Notes: generated by a model from the sequence alone, not told the origin. Shown: positions 1 to 8,961, counted from the first letter of the stretch. The stretch is DNA of 40,825 bases from Pseudoflavonifractor sp. An44 (GCF_002161675.1 NZ_NFIH01000024.1:1-40825), one strand, 5' to 3'. Translations and numbers: made by a program.

Positions 1-480
1 CCAGTTGCCGGGGGCCGGGCGCAAAAAGCCCCTGAACATTGCCGAATTTCTTGCGTTGTTGGGTGTAGGGGAGGGGCTTGCCCCTCCCGAATCCCCCAGG
101 GCAATACAAGGGAACCAACAGGCCGGGCAAGCCACGGCCCTTACCGCAGCGCAACAGGATGGTGCAGCAAAACCCCCGGCGGCGGGAACGCCGCTACACC
201 AAGGTAGGCCCGGAGGTGGAAACCACCCGGTTATAGGGCCAGCTGCCCAGGGTGGCCTGGTGTGGTGGCACAAACAGGGGCCACAGCAAGGGTGACGGGC
301 CGAATATGGACTTGACGCATGGACAGCCTGGCACCCTAGGGGGGTCCTTAGGGGGGAACGCCCTAAGCGGGTTTTGGTGCCTTTTGTCCGCTCAAAAGGC
401 ACCCCCAGCGGGGAGCGTCCCCACCAGGCTGGCAAGCCTGAGCCTTGGGCGGTTAGACGGACAACCCCTTACACAGGGGA
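1..480 (+). repeat. Long dispersed repeat LR1, copy 1 (left end cut off by the window edge)
   Basis: Matches copy 2 from about 8093 onward almost base for base. It includes the nested small repeat SR3 (65-157), a hairpin CTTAGGG/CCCTAAG (347-353 with 361-367), an 11-bp hairpin GGTGCCTTTTG/CAAAAGGCACC (376-386 with 393-403) and the right terminal inverted repeat (about 404-480). Open frames across it do not keep the same frame in the other copies, so I read it as non-coding. Confidence 0.85.
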
Positions 481-543
481 GCCTTTAGGAGGTCTTCCAG
501 CGGAGCGTCCCTGGCAGGGGCGCTAATTTGCTTCTGAGAAATG

Positions 544-575
544 GAGGAAGGCCAAGCCTTCTTCCTCAAATTTTT
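544..575 (+). terminator. Terminator-like hairpin downstream of LR1 copy 1
   Basis: GAGGAAG at 544-550 pairs with CTTCCTC at 561-567, followed by AAATTTTT. It could end a transcript entering from LR1 and would insulate the speA promoter that starts 23 bp later. No coding gene precedes it inside the window. The stretch 490-543 shows only a partial repeat of the LR1 terminal motif (GGAGCGTCCCTGGCAGGG). Confidence 0.5.
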
Positions 576-597
576 ACCTGAATTTCTCCAAAAAATA

Positions 598-626
598 TTG
601 ACACCACCCCCACCCCATGCTATACT
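598..626 (+). promoter_or_regulatory. Sigma-A-type promoter of the polyamine cluster
   Basis: TTGACA (598-603), a 17-bp spacer, then TATACT (621-626). This is close to the vegetative consensus. Transcription would start near 633, giving a leader of about 400 nt before speA. Confidence 0.8.
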
Positions 627-632
627 CAGCTA

Positions 633-1024
633 GAATTTGACTGGAGTTTATCTGGCCAAGCATACTAGGACCACTCCTCCGGGAGTTAAGGCCATACGGA
701 CAGCCGGGTCCACTGCCGATTGGCGGTTTTACCGCCTTATTGATTGAGTTAAAAGCTCAAATTTTATAAGTTGGTTACTTTATAACCGAAATGCGCATTT
801 GCGCAGACTTGTGAAACGGTCAATAACAGAGTAGTAAAAGTATCTTGTTGCTATATAGACTCTATGTACCAAGCCCCCTCCACCCCCCTTTTTTGTCGTC
901 CCGATTTGCGGGGCGGCGCACCCGCTCCCCTGCCTGCGCCGGGGATGGGTCTGTCGGAACACGGGCTTTTGATATTGACCTTGTTTGACACAAGCTGTAC
1001 AGATGCAGCTTGTGTCTTTTTTTG
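633..1024 (+). promoter_or_regulatory. Long structured leader of speA ending in an intrinsic terminator (putative attenuator)
   Basis: The leader holds several inverted repeats: GGCGGTTTTACCGCC (722-736), TTGAG/CTCAA followed by TTTTAT (744-766), and GGTTA/TAACC (773-787). A strong intrinsic terminator follows: GACACAAGCTG (987-997) pairs with CAGCTTGTGTC (1006-1016), then eight T (1017-1024). The T-tract ends only 16 nt before the speA ATG, so read-through or antitermination must decide speA expression. I do not recognise a known riboswitch class. The first part (633-766) could instead be an independent small RNA. Confidence 0.55.
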
Positions 1025-1040
1025 TATCGAGGTGTGGCAT

Positions 1041-2510
1041 ATGAAGAGAAAACACGTCCTTGACCAGAGTCAAGCCCCCATTTACCAAGCCCTCCAGACC
1101 TTCCGCCAGATGCGGGTGGTGCCCTTTGACGTGCCCGGCCACAAGCGGGGCCGGGGCAACCCGGAGCTCACCGAGTTTCTGGGCCAGCAGTGCGTGAGCA
1201 TCGACGTCAACAGCATGAAGCCTTTGGACAACCTGTGCCATCCCATCTCGGTGATTCGCCAGGCCGAGGAGCTGGCCGCCGACGCCTTTGGCGCCGCCCA
1301 CGCCTTTTTGATGGTGGGGGGCACCACCAGTTCCGTGCAGTCCATGGTGCTGTCCACCTGCAAGCGGGGGGACAAGATCATCATGCCCCGCAACGTCCAC
1401 CGCAGCGTCATCAACGCCCTGGTGCTGTGCGGCGCCATCCCCGTCTACGTCAACCCCGAGGTGGACCACCAGCTGGGCATCTCCCTGGGCATGAAGCGGG
1501 AGCAGGTGGCCAAGGCCATCCGGGAGAACCCGGACGCCGTGGCGGTACTGGTGAACAACCCCACCTACTACGGCATTTGCAGCGACTTGAAGGCCATTGT
1601 GAAAATGGCCCACGACGCTGGCATGTACTGCCTGGCCGACGAGGCCCACGGCACCCACTTCTACTTCGGGGAAAACATGCCCATCTCCGCCATGGAGGCG
1701 GGGGCGGACATGGCCGCCGTGTCCATGCACAAAAGCGGCGGCAGCCTCACCCAGTCCTCCCTGCTGCTCATCGGCCCCAACATCCACGAGGGCCACGTGC
1801 GCAAGATCATCAACCTCACCCAGACCACCTCGGGCAGCTATCTGTTGATGTCCAGCCTGGACATCAGCCGCCGCAACCTGGCCTTGCGTGGCCCTGAGGT
1901 GTTCCGCCAGGTTACCGCCATGGCGGAGTACGCCCGGGAGGAGATCAACGCCGTGGGCGGCTACTACGCCTTCGGCGGCGAGCTGGTGAATGGCGACTCC
2001 ATCTTCGCCTTTGACCCCACCAAGCTCAGCGTCCACACCCGGGACATCGGCCTGGCGGGCATTGAGGTGTACGACCTGCTCCGGGATGAGTACGACATTC
2101 AGATTGAGTTCGGCGACATTGGCAACATTCTGGCCTACCTCTCCATCGGCGACCGGCCCCAGGAGCTGGAGCGACTGGTCAGCGCCCTGGCGGAAATCCG
2201 GCGGCGGTACCAGACCGACGCCAGCGGGCTGATGAACCAGGAGTACATCGACCCCGAGGTGGTCACCAGCCCCCAAGAGGCCTTTTACGCCGACAAAAAG
2301 AGCGTGCGGCTGGAGGACAGCGCCGGGGAAGTGTGCAGCGAGTTTGTCATGTGCTATCCCCCCGGAATCCCCATCCTGGCCCCCGGCGAGCGGATTACCC
2401 CCGAGATTTTGGACTACATCCGCTACGCCAAGGCCAAGGGCTGCTCCATGACCGGACCTGAGGACCCGGACATTGAACACATCAACATTCTCACCCAGGA
2501 GGCGCTGTGA
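1041..2510 (+). CDS. speA: PLP-dependent arginine/lysine/ornithine decarboxylase, probably arginine decarboxylase
   Basis: This 489-residue protein belongs to the fold-type I Orn/Lys/Arg decarboxylase family, in the short Bacillus/Clostridium SpeA-like form. The PLP-binding lysine is K231 in the motif SMHKSGG, and the family motif DVPGHKRG lies near residue 30. Most likely it decarboxylates arginine to agmatine in the cytoplasm, because an agmatinase-type gene follows two genes later; lysine or ornithine as substrate cannot be excluded from sequence. ATG at 1041 was chosen because it follows the terminator and has GAGGTG at 1029-1034; the longer frame upstream would run through the terminator. 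It overlaps speE by one base, which suggests translational coupling. Confidence 0.9.
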   Translation: MKRKHVLDQSQAPIYQALQTFRQMRVVPFDVPGHKRGRGNPELTEFLGQQCVSIDVNSMKPLDNLCHPISVIRQAEELAADAFGAAHAFLMVGGTTSSVQSMVLSTCKRGDKIIMPRNVHRSVINALVLCGAIPVYVNPEVDHQLGISLGMKREQVAKAIRENPDAVAVLVNNPTYYGICSDLKAIVKMAHDAGMYCLADEAHGTHFYFGENMPISAMEAGADMAAVSMHKSGGSLTQSSLLLIGPNIHEGHVRKIINLTQTTSGSYLLMSSLDISRRNLALRGPEVFRQVTAMAEYAREEINAVGGYYAFGGELVNGDSIFAFDPTKLSVHTRDIGLAGIEVYDLLRDEYDIQIEFGDIGNILAYLSIGDRPQELERLVSALAEIRRRYQTDASGLMNQEYIDPEVVTSPQEAFYADKKSVRLEDSAGEVCSEFVMCYPPGIPILAPGERITPEILDYIRYAKAKGCSMTGPEDPDIEHINILTQEAL

Positions 2511-3361
2511 TGGAACTGTGGTTTAGCGAATTTCATACCCCGGACGTCAAGCACAGCATCCGGGTCCAGCGGCATCTGTACTCCCACAAGAGCGAGTTTC
2601 AGCAGATTGACATCTACGACACCCCCGAGTTCGGCAAGGTGCTCACCCTGGACGGCAACGTGATGCTCACCGAGCGGGACGAGTTCATCTACGACGAGAT
2701 GATCACCCACGTGCCCATGGCGGTGCACCCCAACGTCCAGGACGTGCTGGTCATCGGCGCGGGCGACGGCGGCGTGGTGCGGGAGCTGGCCCGGTACGAG
2801 TCCATCCGCCGCATCGACCTGGTGGAGATGGACGAGCAGGTGCTGGACGCCTGCCGCCGCTACCTGCCCGGCAACGCCTGCCGTCTGGACGACGACCGGG
2901 TGCACATCTACTTCGACAACGCCCTGCGGTTCATCCGCCGCAAGCATGCCCAGTATGATTTGATTATCGTGGACTCCACCGACCCCTTCGGCCCCTCCGA
3001 GGGCTACTTCACCCGGGAGTTCTACGGCATCTGCTACAACGCCCTCCGGGAGGACGGCATCATGGTCAACCAGCAGGGCAGCCCCTTCTACCACCAGGAC
3101 GCCGAGGCCATGCAGCGCAGCCACAAGCGCATCGTCAGCACCTTCCCCATCAGCCGGGTGTACCAGGCCCACATCCCCACCTACGCCGCCGGGTACTGGC
3201 TGTTTGGCTTTGCCAGCAAGAAATATCACCCCATCGACGACTTCGACCGGGATAAGTGGCTGGCCCTGCACCTGAAAACCAACTATTACACCGTCCGGCT
3301 CCACACCGGCGCATTCTGCCTCCCGGCCTTCCTGGAGAGAATGCTGGAGGAGGTAGAATGA
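2510..3361 (+). CDS. speE: Spermidine synthase-type aminopropyltransferase
   Basis: At 283 residues it has the usual size of the family. The nucleotide-cofactor motif GAGDGG sits near residue 83 and the substrate/catalytic motif DSTDP near residue 160. Family members move an aminopropyl group from decarboxylated SAM to putrescine, agmatine or another amine. ATG at 2510 overlaps the speA stop (TGATG) and has AGGAGG at 2497-2502; a GTG at 2507 is the weaker choice. No SAM decarboxylase (speD) gene is in the window, so the aminopropyl donor must come from elsewhere. A second, SAM-independent spermidine route lies just downstream, so this enzyme may make a different product, such as aminopropylagmatine or a longer polyamine (inference). 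Confidence 0.9.
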   Translation: MELWFSEFHTPDVKHSIRVQRHLYSHKSEFQQIDIYDTPEFGKVLTLDGNVMLTERDEFIYDEMITHVPMAVHPNVQDVLVIGAGDGGVVRELARYESIRRIDLVEMDEQVLDACRRYLPGNACRLDDDRVHIYFDNALRFIRRKHAQYDLIIVDSTDPFGPSEGYFTREFYGICYNALREDGIMVNQQGSPFYHQDAEAMQRSHKRIVSTFPISRVYQAHIPTYAAGYWLFGFASKKYHPIDDFDRDKWLALHLKTNYYTVRLHTGAFCLPAFLERMLEEVE

Positions 3362-3362
3362 T

Positions 3363-4226
3363 ATGAAACCCAACATTGAGACCTTTATCGCCTGCGATAC
3401 CCCCTTTGAAGAGGCCAAGATCGTCCTCTTTGGGGCCCCCTTTGACTCCACCACCAGCTTCCGCCCTGGAGCCCGGTTCGGCTCCGCGGCCATGCGCCAC
3501 GAGAGCTTCGGGCTGGAGACCTACAGCCCCTACCAGGACCGGGACCTCACCGACTGCAAGATTTTCGACTCCGGGGACCTGGAGCTGTGCTTTGGCAGCG
3601 TCCAGCAGGCCCTGGAGAACATCGAAGCCCGGGCCCAGGAGATTCTGGACCATGACAAGCTGCCCCTGCTCATTGGCGGCGAGCACTCCGTCACCCTAGG
3701 CGCGGTGCGGGCGGTGCATAAGAGATACCCGGACTTGCACATCGTCCACTTTGACGCCCACGCCGACCTGCGGCAGGACTACCTGGGCATGCCTCTCAGC
3801 CACGCCTGTGTCCTCCGCCGCTGCCACGACCTGGTGGGCGACAGACGCATCCACCAGTTCTGCATCCGCAGCGGCGAGCGGGAGGAGTTCGCCTTCGCCC
3901 GCTCCCACACCGATTTTCACCCCTTCACCTTTGACGGCCTGGCAGACCTCACCGCCCAGCTGGCCCAGAGCCAGGTCCCGGTGTACCTCACCATTGACCT
4001 GGACTGCCTGGACCCCTCCGTGTTCCCCGGCACCGGCACCCCCGAGGCGGGCGGCGTGACCTTCCTGGAGCTGCTGGAGGCCATTCGCCGCTTCGAGCAC
4101 GTCAACGTGGTGGGGGCGGACGTCAACGAGCTGGCCCCCATGCTGGATGCCAGCGGGGTGTCCACCGCCACCGCCTGCAAGGTGCTGCGGGAGCTGCTGC
4201 TCACCCTGAGCCACGGGGAGGGCTGA
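3363..4226 (+). CDS. speB: Agmatinase-family ureohydrolase
   Basis: This 287-residue protein of the arginase/agmatinase family carries the binuclear manganese signatures in order: GGEHSVT (about residue 105), HFDAHADLR (about 128) and DLDCLDPSVFPGTGTPEAGG (about 215). It would hydrolyse agmatine to putrescine and urea, completing the SpeA-SpeB path; hydrolysis of aminopropylagmatine made by the adjacent SpeE is an alternative. ATG 3363 lies one base after the speE stop, with GGAGGTAG just upstream, so it is in the same operon. Confidence 0.9.
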   Translation: MKPNIETFIACDTPFEEAKIVLFGAPFDSTTSFRPGARFGSAAMRHESFGLETYSPYQDRDLTDCKIFDSGDLELCFGSVQQALENIEARAQEILDHDKLPLLIGGEHSVTLGAVRAVHKRYPDLHIVHFDAHADLRQDYLGMPLSHACVLRRCHDLVGDRRIHQFCIRSGEREEFAFARSHTDFHPFTFDGLADLTAQLAQSQVPVYLTIDLDCLDPSVFPGTGTPEAGGVTFLELLEAIRRFEHVNVVGADVNELAPMLDASGVSTATACKVLRELLLTLSHGEG

Positions 4227-4229
4227 GCC

Positions 4230-4978
<749 letters not shown>

Positions 4979-4982
<4 letters not shown>

Positions 4983-5144
4983 GGGCTTTCTGAAAAGTCG
5001 AAATCATTGACTTTTCCAACAATCAACGCCAGCTACTGCGTTAAAAATGCTCGGAATCCACCCAGGATTCCTGTGCTTTTTGCCTGGTATCTGTCTGTTG
5101 CTTGTGAAAAATTCTGCGATTTCTTAGTTTTCAGATGCGCCTAA
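4979..5144. repeat. MITE-like palindromic element of 166 bp
   Basis: The first 27 bases (4979-5005) and the reverse complement of the last 27 (5118-5144) agree at most positions with one gap; both begin TTAGG and share CTGAAAA and GAAATC. Inside are hairpins GAAAAGTC/GACTTTTC (4992-5017) and GAATCC/GGATTC (5051-5067). There is no coding capacity. It fills most of the aspartokinase-to-dehydrogenase gap and provides the aspartokinase stop codon. Only one copy is in the window, so mobility is not shown. The remainder to 5213 is A+T-rich leader for the next gene. Confidence 0.5.
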
Positions 5145-5213
5145 GGTAAAAAAGTTTTCCACAAGATTCCCATAGATTGTTGAAATTTTAGTACATAGAA
5201 AGGAAGATGGAAC

Positions 5214-6473
5214 ATGAGTCGAGTATTGGTCATCGGCTGTGGAGGCGTGGCCTCCGTGGCCATCCGCAAGTGCTGTCAGGTCAGCGAGGTGTTCACCGAG
5301 CTGTGCATCGCCAGCCGCACCAAGTCCAAGTGTGACGCCCTGGCCGCCGAGCTGGAGGGCAAGACTGCCACCAAGATCACCACCGCCCAGGTGGACGCCG
5401 ACCACGTGGAGGAGGTCATTGCCCTCATCCAGAGCTACAAGCCCGACCTGGTGATGAACATCGCCCTGCCCTATCAGGACCTGACCATCATGGACGCCTG
5501 CCTGGCCTGCGGGGTCAACTACATGGACACCGCCAACTACGAGCCCGAGGACATCGAGGACCCCCAGTGGAAGGCCATCTACGAGAAGCGGTGTGAGGAG
5601 AAGGGCTTCTCCGCCTACTTCGACTACTCCTGGCAGTGGGCCTATCGGGAGAAGTTCGAGAAGGCCGGGCTCATCGCCCTGCTGGGCTGCGGCTTTGACC
5701 CCGGTGTCACCCAGGCCTACTGCGCCTACGCCAAGAAGCACGAGTTTGACACCATTGATACCATTGACATTCTGGACTGCAACGGCGGCGACCACGGCTA
5801 CCCCTTCGCCACCAACTTCAACCCCGAGGTGAACCTGCGGGAGGTGTCCGCCCCCGGCAGCTACTGGGAGGACGGCCACTGGGTGGAGATTCCCGCCATG
5901 AGCATCAAGCGGGAGTACGACTTCGACCAGGTGGGCATGAAGGACATGTACCTGCTCCACCACGAGGAGATCGAGTCCCTGGCCGAGAACATCCCCGAGG
6001 TGCAGCGCATCCGCTTCTTCATGACCTTCGGCCAGAGCTACCTGACCCACATGAAGTGTCTGGAGAACGTGGGCATGCTGTCCACCACCCCCGTGGAGTT
6101 TGAGGGCCACCAGATTGTGCCCATCAAGTTCCTCAAGGAGCTGCTGCCCGACCCCGCCAGCCTGGGCCCCCGCACCCACGGCAAGACCAACATCGGCTGC
6201 ATCTTCACCGGCAAGAAGGACGGCAAGGAGAAGACCTACTACATCTACAACGTCTGCGACCACCAGGAGTGCTACCAGGAGGTGGCCAGCCAGGCCATCA
6301 GCTACACCACCGGCGTGCCCGCCATGTGCGGCGCCCTCATGCTGCTGACGGGCAAGTGGAACAAGATCGGTGTGCACACCGTGGAGGAGTTCGATCCCGA
6401 TCCCTTCCTGGACGCCCTGGACCAGTACGGCCTGCCCCGCCGGGAGAACCACAACCCGGTGCTGGTGGACTAA
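5214..6473 (+). CDS. Carboxy(nor)spermidine dehydrogenase (saccharopine dehydrogenase-like)
   Basis: This 419-residue protein has an N-terminal Rossmann fold (VLVIGCGGVASVAIRKC) and the overall layout of the LYS1-like carboxynorspermidine synthases. In characterised relatives the enzyme reductively condenses aspartate semialdehyde with putrescine or diaminopropane, using NADPH, to give carboxyspermidine or carboxynorspermidine. The next gene encodes the matching decarboxylase with no gap, which supports this over a lysine-metabolism saccharopine dehydrogenase. SpeA/SpeB upstream would provide putrescine, making carboxyspermidine the likely product. The ATG has AGGAAG at about 5200. The gap to the aspartokinase may hold its own promoter, but I see no clear -35/-10 pair. 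Confidence 0.88.
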   Translation: MSRVLVIGCGGVASVAIRKCCQVSEVFTELCIASRTKSKCDALAAELEGKTATKITTAQVDADHVEEVIALIQSYKPDLVMNIALPYQDLTIMDACLACGVNYMDTANYEPEDIEDPQWKAIYEKRCEEKGFSAYFDYSWQWAYREKFEKAGLIALLGCGFDPGVTQAYCAYAKKHEFDTIDTIDILDCNGGDHGYPFATNFNPEVNLREVSAPGSYWEDGHWVEIPAMSIKREYDFDQVGMKDMYLLHHEEIESLAENIPEVQRIRFFMTFGQSYLTHMKCLENVGMLSTTPVEFEGHQIVPIKFLKELLPDPASLGPRTHGKTNIGCIFTGKKDGKEKTYYIYNVCDHQECYQEVASQAISYTTGVPAMCGALMLLTGKWNKIGVHTVEEFDPDPFLDALDQYGLPRRENHNPVLVD

Positions 6474-7682
6474 ATGGAGTATCTGAATCTGGGCCATCCC
6501 CCCTTCCAGGGGCTGGCCACCCACCAACTGGGCGAATTGTTTGGCAGCCTGCCCACCCCCGCCTATGTCATCGACCAGGCCCGGCTGGAGCAAAACGGCC
6601 AGGTGCTCTCCGCCCTGGCCCAGCGTACAGGCTGTCACATCCTGCTGGCCCAGAAGGCCTTTTCCAACTACGACTTCTACCCCCTCCTCTCCCAGTACCT
6701 GGCGGGCACCGAGGCCAGCGGCCTCTATGAGGCCCGGCTGGGCTTTGAGGAGATGGGAGGCAAGGAGGTCCACGTGTTCTGTGCCGGGTACCGGGAGGAC
6801 GAATTTGGCGAGCTGCTGCGCTACGCCGACCACATCGTGTTCAACTCCATCCACCAGCTGAAAACCCTGGGCCCCCGGGCCAAGGAGGCGGGGAAGAGTG
6901 TGGGGCTGCGCATCAATCCCCAGTGCTCCACCCAGGAGGGACACGCCATTTACGACCCCTGCGCCCCCGGCAGCCGCATGGGGGTGACCCGGGAAATCTG
7001 GAACGCCCAGATGGACGCCCACACCCTGGAGCTGCTGGACGGGCTGCACTTCCACACCCTGTGCGAGCAAAACGCCGACGACCTTGCCACCACCCTGGAG
7101 GCGGTGGAGGAGAAATTCGGGGACGTGCTGCCCGGCATGAAGTGGCTGAACATGGGGGGCGGGCACCACATCACCCGCCCGGACTACCAGATGGACACCC
7201 TGGAGGGGTGCATCCGCCACGCCCAGGAGGCCTGGGGAGTGGAGGTGTACCTGGAGCCGGGGGAGGCGGTGGCCCTCAACGCCGGGTATCTGGTGAGCCG
7301 GGTGGTGGATTTGGTGGAAAACGCCGGGGTGCACATCGCCATTCTGGACGCCAGCGCCGCCTGCCATATGCCCGACGTGCTGGAGATGCCCTACCAGCCC
7401 CCCATTCTCCAGGCTGTGGCCCAGTCCGGCGGGGCGCACACCTACCGCCTGGCAGGCCCCACCTGTCTGGCCGGGGACGTGGTAGGGGACTACTCCTTCG
7501 CCCAGCCCCTGCACCGGGGGGACCTGGTGGTGTTTGGGGACATGGCCATCTACACCACCTGCAAAAACAACACCTTCAACGGCATGCCCCTGCCCGACCT
7601 CTGGCGGCTGGACCCCCAGGGCGGGCTGGAGCAGCTGACCCAGTTCGGATATCACAACTTCAAGGCCCGGTTGGGCCGATAA
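6474..7682 (+). CDS. nspC: Carboxy(nor)spermidine decarboxylase
   Basis: This 402-residue fold-type III (alanine-racemase-like) PLP decarboxylase has its PLP lysine at K61 in LLAQKAF, a glycine-rich phosphate-binding stretch MGGGHH near residue 228, and a C-terminal active-site region with CLAGD. It decarboxylates carboxyspermidine or carboxynorspermidine to spermidine or norspermidine. The ATG directly abuts the stop of the dehydrogenase (TAAATG), so the two are translationally coupled. With the upstream genes this gives a SAM-independent route to spermidine. A strong terminator follows. Confidence 0.92.
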   Translation: MEYLNLGHPPFQGLATHQLGELFGSLPTPAYVIDQARLEQNGQVLSALAQRTGCHILLAQKAFSNYDFYPLLSQYLAGTEASGLYEARLGFEEMGGKEVHVFCAGYREDEFGELLRYADHIVFNSIHQLKTLGPRAKEAGKSVGLRINPQCSTQEGHAIYDPCAPGSRMGVTREIWNAQMDAHTLELLDGLHFHTLCEQNADDLATTLEAVEEKFGDVLPGMKWLNMGGGHHITRPDYQMDTLEGCIRHAQEAWGVEVYLEPGEAVALNAGYLVSRVVDLVENAGVHIAILDASAACHMPDVLEMPYQPPILQAVAQSGGAHTYRLAGPTCLAGDVVGDYSFAQPLHRGDLVVFGDMAIYTTCKNNTFNGMPLPDLWRLDPQGGLEQLTQFGYHNFKARLGR

Positions 7683-7692
7683 GGCAAGAAAA

Positions 7693-7737
7693 CACCCCTC
7701 TGGAGCGGAAAACCCGCTCCAGAGGGGTGCGTTGTTT
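7693..7737 (+). terminator. Intrinsic terminator of the polyamine cluster
   Basis: CACCCCTCTGGAGCGG (7693-7708) pairs with its complement at 7714-7729, followed by a T-rich GTTGTTTG. It lies 11 bp after the nspC stop. Confidence 0.8.
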
Positions 7738-7752
7738 GTGGGAGACCGGAAA

Positions 7753-7803
7753 ACCTCTCCGTCACCGCTGGCGCTGTGCCACCTCTCCCAAAGGGAGAGG
7801 TGA
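7753..7803 (+). repeat. Small palindromic repeat SR2, copy 1
   Basis: Begins CCTCTCCGTCA, has an inner hairpin around CTGGCG, and ends CACCTCTCCCAAAGGGAGAGG. Two more copies occur at 9625-9677 and 13925-13976. The inner stem differs among copies while the terminal CCTCTCC/GGGAGAGG is kept. Confidence 0.85.
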
Positions 7804-8549
7804 GGGGTTGTCCGTCTAACCGCCCCTGTTTCAGGCTTGCCAGCCTGGCAGGGACGCTCCGCTGGGGTAACTTTCTGACTGGGCAGAACGTTACCAAAGA
7901 CCCACCAAAGGCGGGGCCTTCCCCCGCCTTGTGGAATCCACCCCGCGGTACTGGGTGGAAGGTGCATCGTTCTCGGTTCGGCCCTTAGTCTGGTAGGGTC
8001 ACATAGATGGCGTTGCATTCTATGGGTTATATCTGCTCCTCGGTTGGTGCCAGCTTCTACCCCCAGGGCCTTACCCTGGCCAGCAACTGTTCCCAGTTGC
8101 CGGGGGCCGGGCGCAAAAAGCCCCTGAACATTGCCGAATTTCTTGCGTTGTTGGGTGTAGGGGAGGGGCTTGCCCCTCCCGAATCCCCCAGGGCAATACA
8201 AGGGAACCAACGGGCCGGGCAAGCCACGGCCCTTACCGCAGCGCAACAGGATGGTGCAGCAAAACCCCCGGCGGAGGGAACGCCGCTTGGCCAGGGTAGG
8301 CCCGGACGTGGAAACCGCCCATCTATAGGGCCAGCTGCCCAAGGTGGCCTGGTGTGGTGGCACAAACAGGGGCCACAGCAAGGGTGACGGGCCGACGATA
8401 GCCTTGACGCAGGTTCAGCCTCGTACCCCAGGGAGGTACCTAGGGGGGAACGCCCTAGGCGGGTTTTGGTGACTTTTGCCCGAACAAAAGTCACCCCCAG
8501 CGGGGAGCGTCCCAACCGGGCTGGCAAGCCGGAACCCTGGGTGGTTAGA
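7803..8549 (+). repeat. Long dispersed repeat LR1, copy 2 (complete, carries nested SR3)
   Basis: The left terminal repeat (about 7803-7865) and the right one (about 8496-8549) are near-complementary; both contain CAGGCTTGCCAGC-like and GGACGCTCC-like blocks. Subterminal hairpins are GGTAAC...GTTACC (7866-7895) and GGTGACTTTTG/CAAAAGTCACC (8468-8495). A central hairpin CCTAGGG/CCCTAGG lies at 8439-8459. Another stem, AAGGCGGGG/CCCCGCCTT, lies near 7908-7935. The block 8108-8270 contains SR3 and is absent from copies 3 and 4. Confidence 0.85.
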
Positions 8550-8551
8550 GC

Positions 8552-8668
8552 CCCGGTTCACGCCGGGCCACTCCCTGAGGGAGGCTTTGGGCCTGGAATA
8601 GCCCGGAACATTGCCGAATTTCTTGGGCCGCTGGGGTAGGGGCCGTGGCTTGCCCGGCCCGCTGTATC
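8552..8668 (+). repeat. Mixed palindromic debris: SR4 and half of SR3
   Basis: 8552-8605 has the palindrome CACGCCGGGCC...CTCCCTGAGGGAGGC, which recurs at 13816-13860. 8606-8668 repeats the motif GAACATTGCCGAATTTCTTG found in LR1 copies 1 and 2, and then GTAGGGGCCGTGGCTTGCCC, which is the inverted right end of SR3. Confidence 0.65.
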
Positions 8669-8681
8669 CTTACCCCAGCGC

Positions 8682-8891
8682 TCACAGGGGCGTCCGCCTG
8701 TCACTGACACATAATAGATAGTCAATGCTGGTGTGATAAAATTTCGCCAACTCAATGAGGACCCGGGTGGGAATGTCATTTTCCCCCGTCTCATATTTGG
8801 AGTACCCCGTCTGAGACATGCCCAGAAACTTTGCCACCTGGGTTTGGGTCAAATCGGCGTCTTCTCGTAAATCTCGCAATCGGTTCATCAT
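8682..8891 (-). CDS. Small XRE-family helix-turn-helix repressor
   Basis: This 69-residue protein is almost entirely one HTH_3/XRE domain: RLRDLREDADLTQTQVAKFL, then the recognition helix MSQTGYSKYETGEN, then a helix typical of Cro/CI-like repressors (LAKFYHTSIDYLL). It is probably a DNA-binding autoregulator. The first of two adjacent ATG codons (8891) lies four bases after GAGGTG; the second (8888) is equally possible. Just upstream is a perfect 17-bp palindrome, a likely operator. It sits among repeats and two RHH proteins, and no toxin or phage gene is visible beside it. Confidence 0.85.
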   Translation of the reverse strand: MMNRLRDLREDADLTQTQVAKFLGMSQTGYSKYETGENDIPTRVLIELAKFYHTSIDYLLCVSDRRTPL

Positions 8892-8916
8892 ACTTCACCT
8901 CTTGCAGAGTATGGCA

Positions 8917-8961
8917 TAACCTGAAACAGAGTATTGACTTCTAACCTGTTTCAGGTTAAAT
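8917..8961. promoter_or_regulatory. Operator and promoter region of the XRE regulator
   Basis: TAACCTGAAACAG (8917-8929) and its exact inverse CTGTTTCAGGTTA (8946-8958) form a 13-bp inverted repeat. The second half lies within a perfect palindrome TAACCTGTTTCAGGTTA (8942-8958). On the plus strand TTGACT (8934-8939) and TTAAAT (8956-8961) resemble a weak promoter overlapping the operator. On the minus strand a CATACT-like -10 lies near 8907-8912. Confidence 0.65.

Noticed and set aside
864-1040. N-terminal extension of speA
   Set aside because: It would translate through the intrinsic terminator and lacks a ribosome site; ATG 1041 fits the family.
5124-8381. A 1085-codon open frame on the minus strand
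   Set aside because: It lies antisense to the dehydrogenase and decarboxylase genes and runs through repeats; its composition (Gly/Val/His/Leu-rich) is that of a GC-rich shadow frame.
7803-8549. LR1 as a group II intron or insertion sequence
   Set aside because: No reverse transcriptase or transposase frame is present in any copy, and I see no domain V-like hairpin.
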